Assembly: GCA_965657495.1 (NCBI GenBank)
Contig: CBFHPD010000046.1
Coordinates: 1-16,107, forward strand
Source of the DNA: JALQTD01 sp965657495
Lineage (GTDB): Bacteria > Bacteroidota > Bacteroidia > Flavobacteriales_D > Sanyastnellaceae
Reading direction: 5' to 3'
Length of the DNA: 16,107 nt
The translations under genes and the position numbers were made by a program. The notes beneath the pieces are model-generated. The model was not told the DNA's origin. It saw only the letters and a program-made list of their open reading frames with translations, and made no database searches. Of the stretch, positions 1 through 7,871 are shown piece by piece; the first letter of the stretch is position 1; the number at the start of each line of letters is the position of its first letter.

Positions 1-280
1 GGATAGCCAATACAACCCGGAGCTGGATAAGGCAGGCCGTGTGGCGGACTTCCTCGAGTTGGGTGAATTGATGTGCGTCGATGCGTTGGCGCGCGAAGAG
101 TCCTGTGGAGGCCACTTCCGGGAGGAGCACCAAACAGAAGAGGGCGAAGCGCTCCGCCGGGACGACGAGTACACCTACGTTTCTGCGTGGGAGTACACGG
201 GTGACCCGTCAGAGGCCAAGTTGGAGAAAGAAGAACTGGTTTACGAAAACATCGAGCTGAAGCAACGCAGCTACAAGTAA
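1..280 (+). CDS. sdhA: Succinate dehydrogenase/fumarate reductase flavoprotein subunit, C-terminal part (partial)
   Basis: Only the last 92 codons are present; the reading frame is open from base 2 and runs off the left edge. The C-terminal part contains an ELMCVDALAREESCGGHFREEH stretch, the capping region of the SdhA/FrdA flavoprotein family, where FAD-dependent oxidation of succinate to fumarate occurs at the cytoplasmic membrane. It ends in a Lys/Tyr-rich tail typical of Bacteroidota SdhA. The TAA stop lies 7 bases before the sdhB start, so the two genes are almost certainly co-transcribed; the cytochrome b subunit gene would be expected upstream, outside the window. The identification rests on the conserved C-terminal segment together with the adjacent sdhB. 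Confidence 0.93.
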   Translation, partial: DSQYNPELDKAGRVADFLELGELMCVDALAREESCGGHFREEHQTEEGEALRRDDEYTYVSAWEYTGDPSEAKLEKEELVYENIELKQRSYK

Positions 281-287
281 TCACACC

Positions 288-1037
288 ATGAACTTGACGT
301 TGAAGATCTGGCGCCAAAACGGCCCAACAGACAAAGGACGGATGGAAACCTACCCGGTTTCTGACATCTCCGAGCACATGTCGTTCTTGGAGATGATGGA
401 CGTGCTGAACGACCAGCTCGTTCGGGACGGCAAGAATCCGATCGCTTTTGACCACGACTGCCGCGAAGGCATTTGCGGCATGTGCTCCATGTTCATCAAT
501 GGGGAAGCCCACGGCCCAGGCCGCGGGGTGACCACGTGCCAATTGCACATGCGTTCTTTCAACGATGGGGACACCATTTACATCGAACCTTGGCGTGCAA
601 AGGCCTTTCCCGTCATCAAGGACCTGGTGGTCGATCGCAGTGCGTTTGACCGCGTGATCCAAGCTGGCGGGTACGTTTCTGTGAACACTTCCGGGAACAC
701 CATCGATGCCAATGCCATCCCCGTCCCGAAGGCGGATGCGGACGATGCGTTCAACGCAGCGACGTGCATCGGCTGTGGGGCATGTGTGGCCACGTGCAAA
801 AACGCCTCAGCGATGCTCTTCGTGTCAGCAAAGGTTTCACAGTTGGCCCTGTTGCCGCAAGGTCAACCGGAGCGCGACATCCGTGTGAAGCGCATGGTTG
901 AGCAGATGGACAAGGAAGGGTTCGGAAATTGCACGAACACCGGGGCATGTGAAGTGGAGTGTCCGAAGGGCATCAGCTTGACGAACATCGCGCGCATGAA
1001 CCGAGACTTCCTCTCGGCCTCCATCAAAGGGGAGTGA
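288..1037 (+). CDS. sdhB: Succinate dehydrogenase/fumarate reductase iron-sulfur subunit
   Basis: This 249-residue protein is the electron-transfer subunit of complex II, passing electrons from the FAD of SdhA to membrane quinone. The N-terminal plant-type ferredoxin domain has the [2Fe-2S] ligands Cys58, Cys63, Cys66 (CREGICGMC) and Cys84. The C-terminal domain carries CIGCGACVATC (Cys160, 163, 166, 170) and NCTNTGACEVECPKG (Cys215, 221, 225), giving the expected ligand set for one [4Fe-4S] and one [3Fe-4S] cluster. Its length and the sdhA-sdhB order fit the Bacteroidota succinate dehydrogenase/fumarate reductase type. The start ATG is 7 bases after the sdhA stop, with no strong Shine-Dalgarno sequence, which is normal in this phylum. 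Whether it runs as dehydrogenase or fumarate reductase in vivo cannot be told from sequence alone. Confidence 0.96.
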   Translation: MNLTLKIWRQNGPTDKGRMETYPVSDISEHMSFLEMMDVLNDQLVRDGKNPIAFDHDCREGICGMCSMFINGEAHGPGRGVTTCQLHMRSFNDGDTIYIEPWRAKAFPVIKDLVVDRSAFDRVIQAGGYVSVNTSGNTIDANAIPVPKADADDAFNAATCIGCGACVATCKNASAMLFVSAKVSQLALLPQGQPERDIRVKRMVEQMDKEGFGNCTNTGACEVECPKGISLTNIARMNRDFLSASIKGE

Positions 1038-1042
1038 GCGCA

Positions 1043-1072
1043 TTGAATTCGTGAGGGCGCGCATTAAATTTG
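1043..1072 (+). promoter_or_regulatory. Predicted Bacteroidota housekeeping promoter for tRNA-Pro
   Basis: A perfect TAnnTTTG element (TAAATTTG, 1065-1072) is preceded by TTG (1043-1045) with a 19-base spacer, matching the Bacteroidota -33/-7 promoter arrangement. Transcription would begin a few bases before the mature tRNA 5' end at 1085, leaving a very short leader. The promoter separates the tRNA from the upstream sdh operon. Confidence 0.65.
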
Positions 1073-1084
1073 CCGCCACTTGAA

Positions 1085-1158
1085 CGGGATATAGCGCAGC
1101 CCGGTAGCGCGCTTCGTTCGGGACGAAGAGGCCGCAGGTTCGAATCCTGCTATCCCGA
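1085..1158 (+). tRNA. tRNA-Pro (anticodon CGG)
   Basis: A full cloverleaf can be folded. The 7-bp acceptor stem is CGGGATA with TATCCCG. The D stem is GCGC/GCGC. The anticodon stem is CTTCG/CGAAG around the loop TTCGGGA, placing anticodon CGG at 1119-1121 (reads CCG, proline). The T stem is GCAGG/CCTGC around TTCGAAT. The discriminator base is A1158. The 3' CCA is not encoded (the next bases are CTG), so it must be added by the CCA-adding enzyme. The C1 acceptor start agrees with a proline identity. Confidence 0.96.
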
Positions 1159-1167
1159 CTGCCATTG

Positions 1168-1196
1168 AAAAAGCCACCTGAGCGGGTGGCTTTTTT
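1168..1196 (+). terminator. Intrinsic terminator after tRNA-Pro
   Basis: A perfect 11-bp inverted repeat (AAAAAGCCACC at 1168-1178 and GGTGGCTTTTT at 1185-1195) closes a 6-base loop and ends in a T run. It starts 10 bases after the tRNA. Because the left arm begins with an A run, it could also act on transcripts from the opposite strand. Confidence 0.9.
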
Positions 1197-1265
1197 GCTT
1201 CCCCTTGGCTTTTTTTGTCAGTCCCATGACGGGAAGTTCATTGGCGATGGGGTATTTTCGTTGGC

Positions 1266-1607
1266 ATGAAGCATTTGTTGTCACTCGTTTTTGTGTTGTC
1301 TGCGTTGGGGGCTCAAGCGCAGAAAGTTGAAACCGCATTCCGGGTTGAAGGGCTTTGCGGCATGTGCGAAGACCGCATTGAAGGCGCGCTCGATGTGAAG
1401 GGCGTGGTTTCTGCAGAGTGGGACCGAGAGACGAAGCTATTGACGGTCATTTACAAGGAAAAGCTCCTCACCGAGCAGGATCTGCATGATTTGATTCATG
1501 CAGTGGGGCACGACACGTCTGCTGGAAAAGCCACGGACGAGGAGTATGCGGGATTGCACGGGTGCTGCAAATACCGGGAGGGAGCCAGTTGCTCCGAACA
1601 TGAATAA
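1266..1607 (+). CDS. Secreted heavy-metal-associated (HMA) domain protein
   Basis: This 113-residue protein has a signal peptide (MKHLLSLVFVLSALGAQAQ) followed by an HMA/CopZ-like fold. The metal-binding pair is Cys31 and Cys34 in GLCGMCEDRIE, a variant of the usual GMTCxxC loop. A C-terminal tail adds a vicinal pair, Cys100-Cys101 (LHGCCKY), and Cys109, which may supply further thiol ligands. From family knowledge, such domains bind Cu(I), Zn(II) or similar soft ions; export would place it in the periplasm. Its last 8 bases overlap the start of the downstream TonB-dependent receptor, so translation is likely coupled and the two probably work on the same metal. TATTTTCG at 1253-1260 resembles a -7 element but lies only 5 bases before the ATG and has no well-spaced -33 partner. 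The metal specificity is not known. Confidence 0.85.
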   Translation: MKHLLSLVFVLSALGAQAQKVETAFRVEGLCGMCEDRIEGALDVKGVVSAEWDRETKLLTVIYKEKLLTEQDLHDLIHAVGHDTSAGKATDEEYAGLHGCCKYREGASCSEHE

Positions 1608-3951
1608 CCTCGGGGCACTTCGGGCGCTGTGCTTGGTTGGTTTGGTGTGCTTGGGGGCGCCGCGGCTTTGGGCGCAGCGGGTAAAGGGGAAGGTGTACGA
1701 GGAGACGGGCACGTTTGTACTGAAGCACGTGCCCATGCCGGGTGCGCATGTTCAGTTGTTGCACCGCGACCAATTGGCGGTTACCGATGGGTTTGGGGTG
1801 TTTGAATTGGAGGGGGTGGCCATCGGGGACACCATCGAGGCTTCGATGGTGGGGTATGAACCCTCGGGGTGGGTGTGGGCAGGCGAGCGGTTCGTTGAGC
1901 TCGTTTTGCGGCCTGGGGTGACCTTGGAGGCCGCGGAAGTGGTGGCCGAGCAGCGGCCGAGCAGTTTGTCCTTGATGAACCCGCTGAATGTCCAAACCCT
2001 GAACCGGGCGGAATTGGTCAAAGCGGCCTGCTGCAATTTGTCTGATGCCTTCGAGACGAACGCGTCAGTAGATGCCTCCTTCACGGATGCCATCACCGGC
2101 ACGCGCCAAATCCGGATGCTGGGTTTGGACGGTAAATACACCCAATTGTTGGTCGATAACATGCCGGGCCCCAGGGGCTTGTCCGTGGTGCAGGGCCTGC
2201 TCCTCATCCCGGGAGACTGGGTGCAGAGCATCGCCATTTCCAAAGGCGCAGGATCCGTCTCAGGCGGGTATGAAAGCATCACCGGCCAAATCAATGTGGC
2301 CCTCAAAAACCCCATGAACGCTGACCCCTTCCACGCCAACCTCTATGCCAACGGCGCAGGACGAATGGAGTGGAATCACGTGAGCACGCACCAAGTGAGT
2401 CGCAGGTGGCGTACGGCGATCTCGAGCCACGCGCTCTACAACGGCCGGGTAAACGACCGCAACGGGGACGGGTTCTTGGACACCCCCCTCCAGCGGCATC
2501 TCGTGCTGCGCAATGAATGGAAGTTCACCGGGGACCGCGGCATCCGTGGAGAGTACGCGGTGTCCGGGGCCACCACGGAGTTGGTCGCGGGGATGGCCGA
2601 CGGGCTGGCCGGGGAGGCGGTTTGGGACCAAATCCACGATTGGCAGGCGCGCCCCGGATTGCAAGCGGCATGGCGCGGCACGTCCTTCATCGAGCGCGCA
2701 GAGGCGAGTGCAAAAACCGGCTTCGTCTTCCCGGATGCACCGTGGCGCAGCATCGGCACCCAGTTCAATGCCATCCACCACCGCACCCAGCACAACATGG
2801 GCGGCAACCGATACGACGGGGTGGAGCGCATGTTCCGGGGCAATGTGCTGTATGCCGGACGGTTAGCGCCGGAGCACCACACGTTTACCACGGGGGCCAG
2901 CTTCCTGTACAACGGATTCTCGGAGTCGGCGGAGTGGACGGATTCGACAACGGTCAATTGGTCCCGAAAGGAGCGCGTGCCGGGGGTGTTTTTTGAGTAC
3001 ACGTTCGATGACGAGCGGCGGTGGAATGTGGTGGCGGGCTTGCGGGCTGACGCGCACAACCTGTATGGCCGATTCGTCACGCCGCGGTTGCATGCCCGGT
3101 TCAGTGTCACGGAGGGATTGTCGTTGAAGGCGTCTGCGGGGCGTGGCCTGCGGGTGCCCACGCCGTTGATGGAGCAGTTGGGCCCGTGGGCGAGCCGGCG
3201 GTCGTGGCTGACTTGGCAGGGCGATGAGGTGGCGCCGCTGCAGGTGCTGGACATCCGTCCGGAGCAGGCCACGAATTTGGGCTTGAATGCTACAGCGGCG
3301 TTTAAATTGAATTACCGCGATGCCTCGGTGGCGTTTGACGCCTATTGGACGGAGTTCACGAACCGCCTGGTGGTGGACATGGACTGGGATCCCTCGGCGA
3401 TCTTGTTTTACAACTTGGAAGGAGTTTCCCGTTCCCAAACCGCGCAAGTCGAATTCGACTGGTCCGCCCACCGCCGATTCGACATCCGACTGGCCTACCG
3501 CTACGTGGACGCGGTGACGGACCGGCTGCAAGCGGAACACCGCCGCGATCCGTTCGTTTCGCGGCACCGCGGTTTTGGCCAAATCTCCTACGCCAGCCGC
3601 CTCGGCGAGGATGGCAGCCAATGGCGGGCCGATGCCACCCTGCAATGGGTTGGTGCCCAGCGCTTGCCCACGACCGCCTCAAACCCCGAGGACTTCCAAC
3701 AGCCCGAAGTGGCCCCGGATTTCACCCAGTTGAACATCCAAGCCACCCGCGATTTCTCCAGCACCACCAGCCTGTACGTCGGTGTGGAGAACGTCATGAA
3801 TGTCCGGCAAGAGCGCCCCATCATCGCAGCCACAGCGAGCGAAGCCGATTTCAACCGGTTTTTCGATGCGAGCTTGGTTTACGGCCCCATCTTCGGCCGC
3901 ATGGTCTACGCCGGCTTGCGGTGGCGAATCGCCCCGCCGTCAAAGGGCTGA
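1600..3951 (+). CDS. TonB-dependent outer-membrane receptor (probable metal-related substrate)
   Basis: Starting at the ATG at 1600, the product is 783 residues. I chose this start, not the in-frame ATG at 1498, because it gives a signal peptide (MNNLGALRALCLVGLVCLG...WAQ) and only an 8-base overlap with the HMA gene; GGGAGGGAG lies about 15 bases upstream. Domains in order: carboxypeptidase-regulatory-like beta-sandwich (about 27-105), plug (about 120-235, including QIRMLGLDGKYTQLLVDNMPG), then a 22-strand-type barrel to the C-terminus, which ends in the aromatic-rich strand MVYAGLRWRI. The plug has a vicinal cysteine pair, Cys144-Cys145 (KAACCNLS). It would import a scarce ligand across the outer membrane using TonB energy. 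The HMA neighbour suggests metal or metallophore uptake, possibly copper; this is inference. It converges on, and overlaps by 12 bases, the dnaE2 gene. Confidence 0.9.
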   Translation: MNNLGALRALCLVGLVCLGAPRLWAQRVKGKVYEETGTFVLKHVPMPGAHVQLLHRDQLAVTDGFGVFELEGVAIGDTIEASMVGYEPSGWVWAGERFVELVLRPGVTLEAAEVVAEQRPSSLSLMNPLNVQTLNRAELVKAACCNLSDAFETNASVDASFTDAITGTRQIRMLGLDGKYTQLLVDNMPGPRGLSVVQGLLLIPGDWVQSIAISKGAGSVSGGYESITGQINVALKNPMNADPFHANLYANGAGRMEWNHVSTHQVSRRWRTAISSHALYNGRVNDRNGDGFLDTPLQRHLVLRNEWKFTGDRGIRGEYAVSGATTELVAGMADGLAGEAVWDQIHDWQARPGLQAAWRGTSFIERAEASAKTGFVFPDAPWRSIGTQFNAIHHRTQHNMGGNRYDGVERMFRGNVLYAGRLAPEHHTFTTGASFLYNGFSESAEWTDSTTVNWSRKERVPGVFFEYTFDDERRWNVVAGLRADAHNLYGRFVTPRLHARFSVTEGLSLKASAGRGLRVPTPLMEQLGPWASRRSWLTWQGDEVAPLQVLDIRPEQATNLGLNATAAFKLNYRDASVAFDAYWTEFTNRLVVDMDWDPSAILFYNLEGVSRSQTAQVEFDWSAHRRFDIRLAYRYVDAVTDRLQAEHRRDPFVSRHRGFGQISYASRLGEDGSQWRADATLQWVGAQRLPTTASNPEDFQQPEVAPDFTQLNIQATRDFSSTTSLYVGVENVMNVRQERPIIAATASEADFNRFFDASLVYGPIFGRMVYAGLRWRIAPPSKG

Positions 3952-6900
3952 CCGCTTCAACTGTGCCCCGCTGCTGCGCGCACTCGGAACATTGCGCCGC
4001 CGCCCCCCGGAAGGCTTGCGGTTCACCTCCATCGCAGCCTCCCCTTCGGCATAGCGCGGATCGGGGATGTAGTCGAGCTTCTCCAAGGCCACGGCTTCGA
4101 TGTGCACGCAGCCGTACTCCTCCCGTACCGGCCCCGTAATGCGGTAAATCCCCCGCCCTCGAAACGCGTGCGTGCGCAGTGCAGGTGGAAAATGCACGGT
4201 GTCCAACCAGTCGCCGCGCTCATCCAAGAAGCACCCGAAGCACATGCGCTCCCCCCGCGAGGTGCGGGTTTCCTTCACCGTCACCAAGTACCCCACACCG
4301 CTTACCACCTGACCAAGTCGGGCGGGCAGGCCGCGGGCGGGCACCGCGTCCCGCGCGTGATTTTGTGCGGCAGGCGTCAACAGGCAGAAGGGCGAACGCA
4401 GCGGGAAACCGAACAATTCGATTTGGTCAAAGGCATCCTCGAGCGGGCCACTTTCCAAATCGGGCAAGGCAAAGGCGCGCGATGTGGAAGTGAATAGCTG
4501 CGGCTGTCCCTCCTGCCCGCGCCCATGCCCCAGCAAGAAGTGCGCCTCCCAAAGCAGGGCCTGCTTGGTCGCACCGGTGAACCGGAACCCACCGGCCCGC
4601 ACGAGCAGCACCAACTGTTCCAGCGCGATCGGCACCCGGTCCACGAAGTCCCTCAAGGACTGAAAGGGCCCGTTGAGCCGCCGCTCCCGCATCCATTTCC
4701 CCACCCCTTCGGCCTCCAGCCCGCTCACCAAATTGCACCCCAGCACGAGCGCATCACCGTCCACATCGGCTTCCCACCCCCCGCGGTTCACACACGGCTC
4801 CTCGATGCGAGCCCCTAACATCCGCGCCTCGTGCACGTAAAATTCGGTGCGGTAAAAGCCGCCGAAGTTGTTGATGCAAGCCGCCATGTACTCCAACGGC
4901 CAATGCGCCTTCAGAAAGAGGCTCTGGTAGCTCTCCACGGCATACGAAGCGGAGTGCCCTTTTGCGAAGGCGTAGCCGGCAAAACTCTCCACCTGCCGCC
5001 AGACTTCCTTGGCCTCCTCGGGCCGGTGCCCTTTGGCTACGGCCTTTCGCTGAAACGCTTCAGCTGCCCGAGCAAATTCAGCCTGGGATCGGAATTTCCC
5101 GCTCATCCCCCGCCGCAGGACATCGGCCTCGCCCAGGTCGAGTCCCGCAAAGTGGTGAGCGACCTTGATGACGTCCTCTTGGTACACCATCACGCCGTAG
5201 GTTTCGGGCATCAGCTCCAGCAGAACGGGGTGGGCATCCTGCCTCCGTTCGGGGTGCCGGTGCCGCTCGATGTACGCCTTCATCATGCCGCTTTTTGCCA
5301 CGCCCGGCCGGATGACCGAACTTGCAGCCACCAGCCCGAGGTAGGTGTCCACCTGCAGTTTTTTCAGCAGCATGCGCATCGCCGGAGACTCGACATAGAA
5401 GCACCCCACCGCCTCTGCATTCCGCAGCATGGCCCGGATCTTCGGGTCTGCTTTGAACCGCCGCATGTCGTGGATGTCGATGCGCTTAGCCGCGTCCGGA
5501 GTGCGCCGTTCGATGAAGTCCATGGTGTCCTTGATCTTCCCCAGTCCGCGCTGGCTGAGGATGTCGAACTTGTACAGCCCCACATCTTCCGCCACCACCA
5601 TGTCGAACTGGGTGGTGGGGAACCCTTTGGGCGGCATGAACGTGGCGCAGTAGCGGTGAATGGGTTGGTCGGCAATGAGCAGGCCACACGCGTGGATTGT
5701 GAGCGCATTGGGCTGATCCTTCAGTAAGGCAGCGTACTTGATGACCAAACGTTCCAGCTCATCCAAGCGATTGGGGTCGAATTGCCCATTTGCCAGCACG
5801 TCGATGTCCGCTTTGGGCAACCCAAACACCTTCCCCAACTCCCGCACCACGGCCCGGTATTGAAAGGTGCTGTACGCCCCCACGAGCGCCACGTGGTCGA
5901 AGCGGCGGAAGATGTAGGCGGTGACATCGTCCCGATCGGTCCACGAAAAATCGATGTCAAAATCCGGCGGGTTTTTGCGGTACAGGTTGATGAAGCGCTC
6001 GAAATACAGGTCGAGTTCAATGGGGTCCACATCGGTGATGCGCAGCAGGTACGCCACCAAGCTATTGGCTCCGCTACCCCTCCCGACATAGAAATACCCC
6101 TTGCTTCGGGCGAAACTCGTGATGTCCCAGTTGATGAGGAAGTAGGCCAAATACCCTTGCTTCCGAATCACTTCCAACTCCATTTCCATCCGCGTCACCA
6201 CCCCCTCATCGTGGTCGGGGTAGCGGTACGCCAACCCTTCGGCGCAGAGGGTGCGCACCAACCGGTCATCGCCCTCCTCAGATCCGGTATACGTGTGTTG
6301 GTTGTTGTGCAGCCGCCCCGCGACGGGTTGGGGCAGGGCCATGGTGCATTCGGACAACAGCCGTTCACTTCGCGCGAGCAGTTCGGGCCGTTCGGAAAAG
6401 GCTTCTTCGAGTTCTGCGGGATCGGCCCACCGGTCTGCTGGATGCCCGGTAGCTTCGGGACTCAGCTTGCTCAGCAGGGTGTTTTCCCCGATGGACCGCA
6501 GGAGCCGGTGGCAGTTCCAGTCCCGTTGGTGCCGGAACGAAGTGGTGTGCAGGGCAACGAGCCGCTCCCAAGGCACTTCGGCCCGCTGCAAGCGCAGTTC
6601 CGGCAGTTCCCGGGCACGAACGCCAATCCATTCGTGGTCCTGCAGCGGTACCGGGTTTGCGCGCCATACTGGCCAAGGATAAATCACCGTTACGTGTTCC
6701 CAGCTAGGCTGTGGCCGGGGGCCGTGTTGCAGCCAATCTGAGAGGTGGGCACACAGTTCGGCGTAGCCCTCCGGGTTGCGCGCCAACCCGATGAACGCTT
6801 GCTGGGCTCCCCGCCGGAAGTCCACCCCGAGGACGGGCCGCACCCCCAACTCGTTGGCGTGCCGCACGAAGTCCCATGCCGCCGAGGTGTTGTTCACGTC

Positions 6901-7008
6901 GGTGAGTGCTAACGCAGGGATGCCGCGGCGTGCAGCCTCTTCCACCACGGCGCGTGGGCTCACCGCCCCATAGCGGAGGCTGAACCAAGAATGGCAATTC
7001 AGGTACAT
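3940..7008 (-). CDS. dnaE2: Error-prone DNA polymerase, DnaE2/ImuC-like C-family polymerase
   Basis: This 1022-residue C-family polymerase alpha subunit is the third gene of the dinB-SRAP-dnaE2 operon. The start chosen (ATG at 7008, MYLNCHSWFS) is 10 bases after the SRAP stop; a longer open frame upstream lies inside SRAP and is discarded. The polymerase triad is present: Asp351 and Asp353 in PDFDIDF, and Asp482 in KFDILSQRGL. VGRGSGANSLVAYLL is the conserved nucleotide-binding region, and an OB-fold-like segment lies near the C-terminus. The PHP domain looks inactive: the HxH motif reads NCH (residues 4-6) and the DHG motif reads DVN (37-39). QPQLF (835-839) matches a beta-clamp binding peptide. 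Its length is near DnaE2 and shorter than replicative DnaE1. Context and family indicate translesion synthesis after damage. The alternative, the main replicative DnaE, is unlikely here. Confidence 0.92.
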   Translation of the reverse strand: MYLNCHSWFSLRYGAVSPRAVVEEAARRGIPALALTDVNNTSAAWDFVRHANELGVRPVLGVDFRRGAQQAFIGLARNPEGYAELCAHLSDWLQHGPRPQPSWEHVTVIYPWPVWRANPVPLQDHEWIGVRARELPELRLQRAEVPWERLVALHTTSFRHQRDWNCHRLLRSIGENTLLSKLSPEATGHPADRWADPAELEEAFSERPELLARSERLLSECTMALPQPVAGRLHNNQHTYTGSEEGDDRLVRTLCAEGLAYRYPDHDEGVVTRMEMELEVIRKQGYLAYFLINWDITSFARSKGYFYVGRGSGANSLVAYLLRITDVDPIELDLYFERFINLYRKNPPDFDIDFSWTDRDDVTAYIFRRFDHVALVGAYSTFQYRAVVRELGKVFGLPKADIDVLANGQFDPNRLDELERLVIKYAALLKDQPNALTIHACGLLIADQPIHRYCATFMPPKGFPTTQFDMVVAEDVGLYKFDILSQRGLGKIKDTMDFIERRTPDAAKRIDIHDMRRFKADPKIRAMLRNAEAVGCFYVESPAMRMLLKKLQVDTYLGLVAASSVIRPGVAKSGMMKAYIERHRHPERRQDAHPVLLELMPETYGVMVYQEDVIKVAHHFAGLDLGEADVLRRGMSGKFRSQAEFARAAEAFQRKAVAKGHRPEEAKEVWRQVESFAGYAFAKGHSASYAVESYQSLFLKAHWPLEYMAACINNFGGFYRTEFYVHEARMLGARIEEPCVNRGGWEADVDGDALVLGCNLVSGLEAEGVGKWMRERRLNGPFQSLRDFVDRVPIALEQLVLLVRAGGFRFTGATKQALLWEAHFLLGHGRGQEGQPQLFTSTSRAFALPDLESGPLEDAFDQIELFGFPLRSPFCLLTPAAQNHARDAVPARGLPARLGQVVSGVGYLVTVKETRTSRGERMCFGCFLDERGDWLDTVHFPPALRTHAFRGRGIYRITGPVREEYGCVHIEAVALEKLDYIPDPRYAEGEAAMEVNRKPSGGRRRNVPSARSSGAQLKRSAL

Positions 7009-7018
7009 CGGCGGGCCG

Positions 7019-7849
7019 TTAGAACAGGGTGCCTTGTTGGGAGGAGCTGCGGCGGGATTTGGCTCGCGATTCCCCCATGCCAAACATTTCCAACTCTTCG
7101 TGCAGCACATAGTTCCATTCCGGGTGGATGCGTTCTCCGATGGGGGCAAGCAGGTGCGACCCGTTCGCTCGAGGATCCCGGATTTCGGGGGAGATGGGGT
7201 AGGCATTGAGCCGTCCGTCCGAACAGGGGCGCATCAAGGCCGTGATGTCACTGAGGGGGGTACCGAGGTCGACCCACGCGCGTTCAGCATCGGGCTCAAG
7301 CACCACAGGGCTGCGGTGGTGCCCAATGGCTTGCATCAACCCATTGGCAACGGTGGTCAAGATGGCAAAAGAGCGCAGCACGTCCCCTGAAGAAGGGTCG
7401 GTCCACTCATCCCAAATCCCCGCAAGGGCTAAAGGCCGTTCGCCTGTCCGCGGGTACACGAGGAACGGCCGCGTCAGTTTTTCGCGCTCCGGCCCTTCAA
7501 TGAACGCATCTGCGATGATGAGGCAGCGCCGGTCGCGGATGGACTGCCGAAACATCGGCTTCTGCAAAATGCCCATCGCACCGGTGTAGCGCACATCGTT
7601 GGCCGCATTGTGGTCGCCTTCGCTGCGCGCGTTGATGGTGTAGAATTGCTTTTTAGCCCAGCGGGGGGTGAAGCCAAACTGAAAACGCTGCACCTGTTCG
7701 GGCGCATCGCTGGCAATGACCGGGGCCGCATCGCCGTGGGAGACGTTGGCGTTGGGTTGCAAGGCATCCCCGACGGATTCAGGAACGCGGACATTGAACC
7801 GTTTTTCAATGGCTTGGACAGAGGATACGGTGACATAGCGACCACACAT
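7019..7849 (-). CDS. SOS response-associated peptidase (SRAP) family protein, YedK/HMCES-like
   Basis: This 276-residue SRAP protein lies between the two polymerases. The start at 7849 gives MCGRYVT, leaving Cys2 as the N-terminal residue after Met removal, as the family requires; the longer open frame is rejected. Active-site candidates are Cys2, Asn73 (NARSE), Glu118 (ADAFIEG) and His177 (GHHRSP), matching the YedK set of Cys2, Asn, Glu and His. In characterised members Cys2 forms a thiazolidine crosslink with abasic sites in single-stranded DNA, shielding them at stalled forks. The usual FYEW motif is FIEG here, as in a divergent subfamily. The last residues are QQGTLF, a QxxLF peptide resembling a beta-clamp binding motif, after a basic Ser/Arg-rich linker. 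It begins 22 bases after the dinB stop and ends 10 bases before dnaE2. Confidence 0.94.
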   Translation of the reverse strand: MCGRYVTVSSVQAIEKRFNVRVPESVGDALQPNANVSHGDAAPVIASDAPEQVQRFQFGFTPRWAKKQFYTINARSEGDHNAANDVRYTGAMGILQKPMFRQSIRDRRCLIIADAFIEGPEREKLTRPFLVYPRTGERPLALAGIWDEWTDPSSGDVLRSFAILTTVANGLMQAIGHHRSPVVLEPDAERAWVDLGTPLSDITALMRPCSDGRLNAYPISPEIRDPRANGSHLLAPIGERIHPEWNYVLHEELEMFGMGESRAKSRRSSSQQGTLF

Positions 7850-7871
7850 GGGAAGTGAATTTAGGCGGTTT

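Noticed and set aside
1214..1260. Full promoter for the HMA gene using TTTG at 1214 and TATTTTCG at 1253
   Set aside because: The 35-base spacer is far outside the 17-23 base range.
1498..1599. N-terminal extension of the TonB receptor to an ATG inside the HMA gene
   Set aside because: It would bury the signal peptide 34 residues in; the ATG at 1600 gives a proper export signal.
4831..6741. Two long plus-strand open frames (4831-5727, 298 codons; 5782-6741, 319 codons) opposite dnaE2
   Set aside because: They lie entirely antisense to conserved polymerase motifs, show no recognisable domain, and such shadows are common in high-GC DNA.
7009..7206. N-terminal extension of dnaE2 into the SRAP gene
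   Set aside because: The family begins at MYLNCHS; the extension is low-complexity sequence overlapping conserved SRAP codons.
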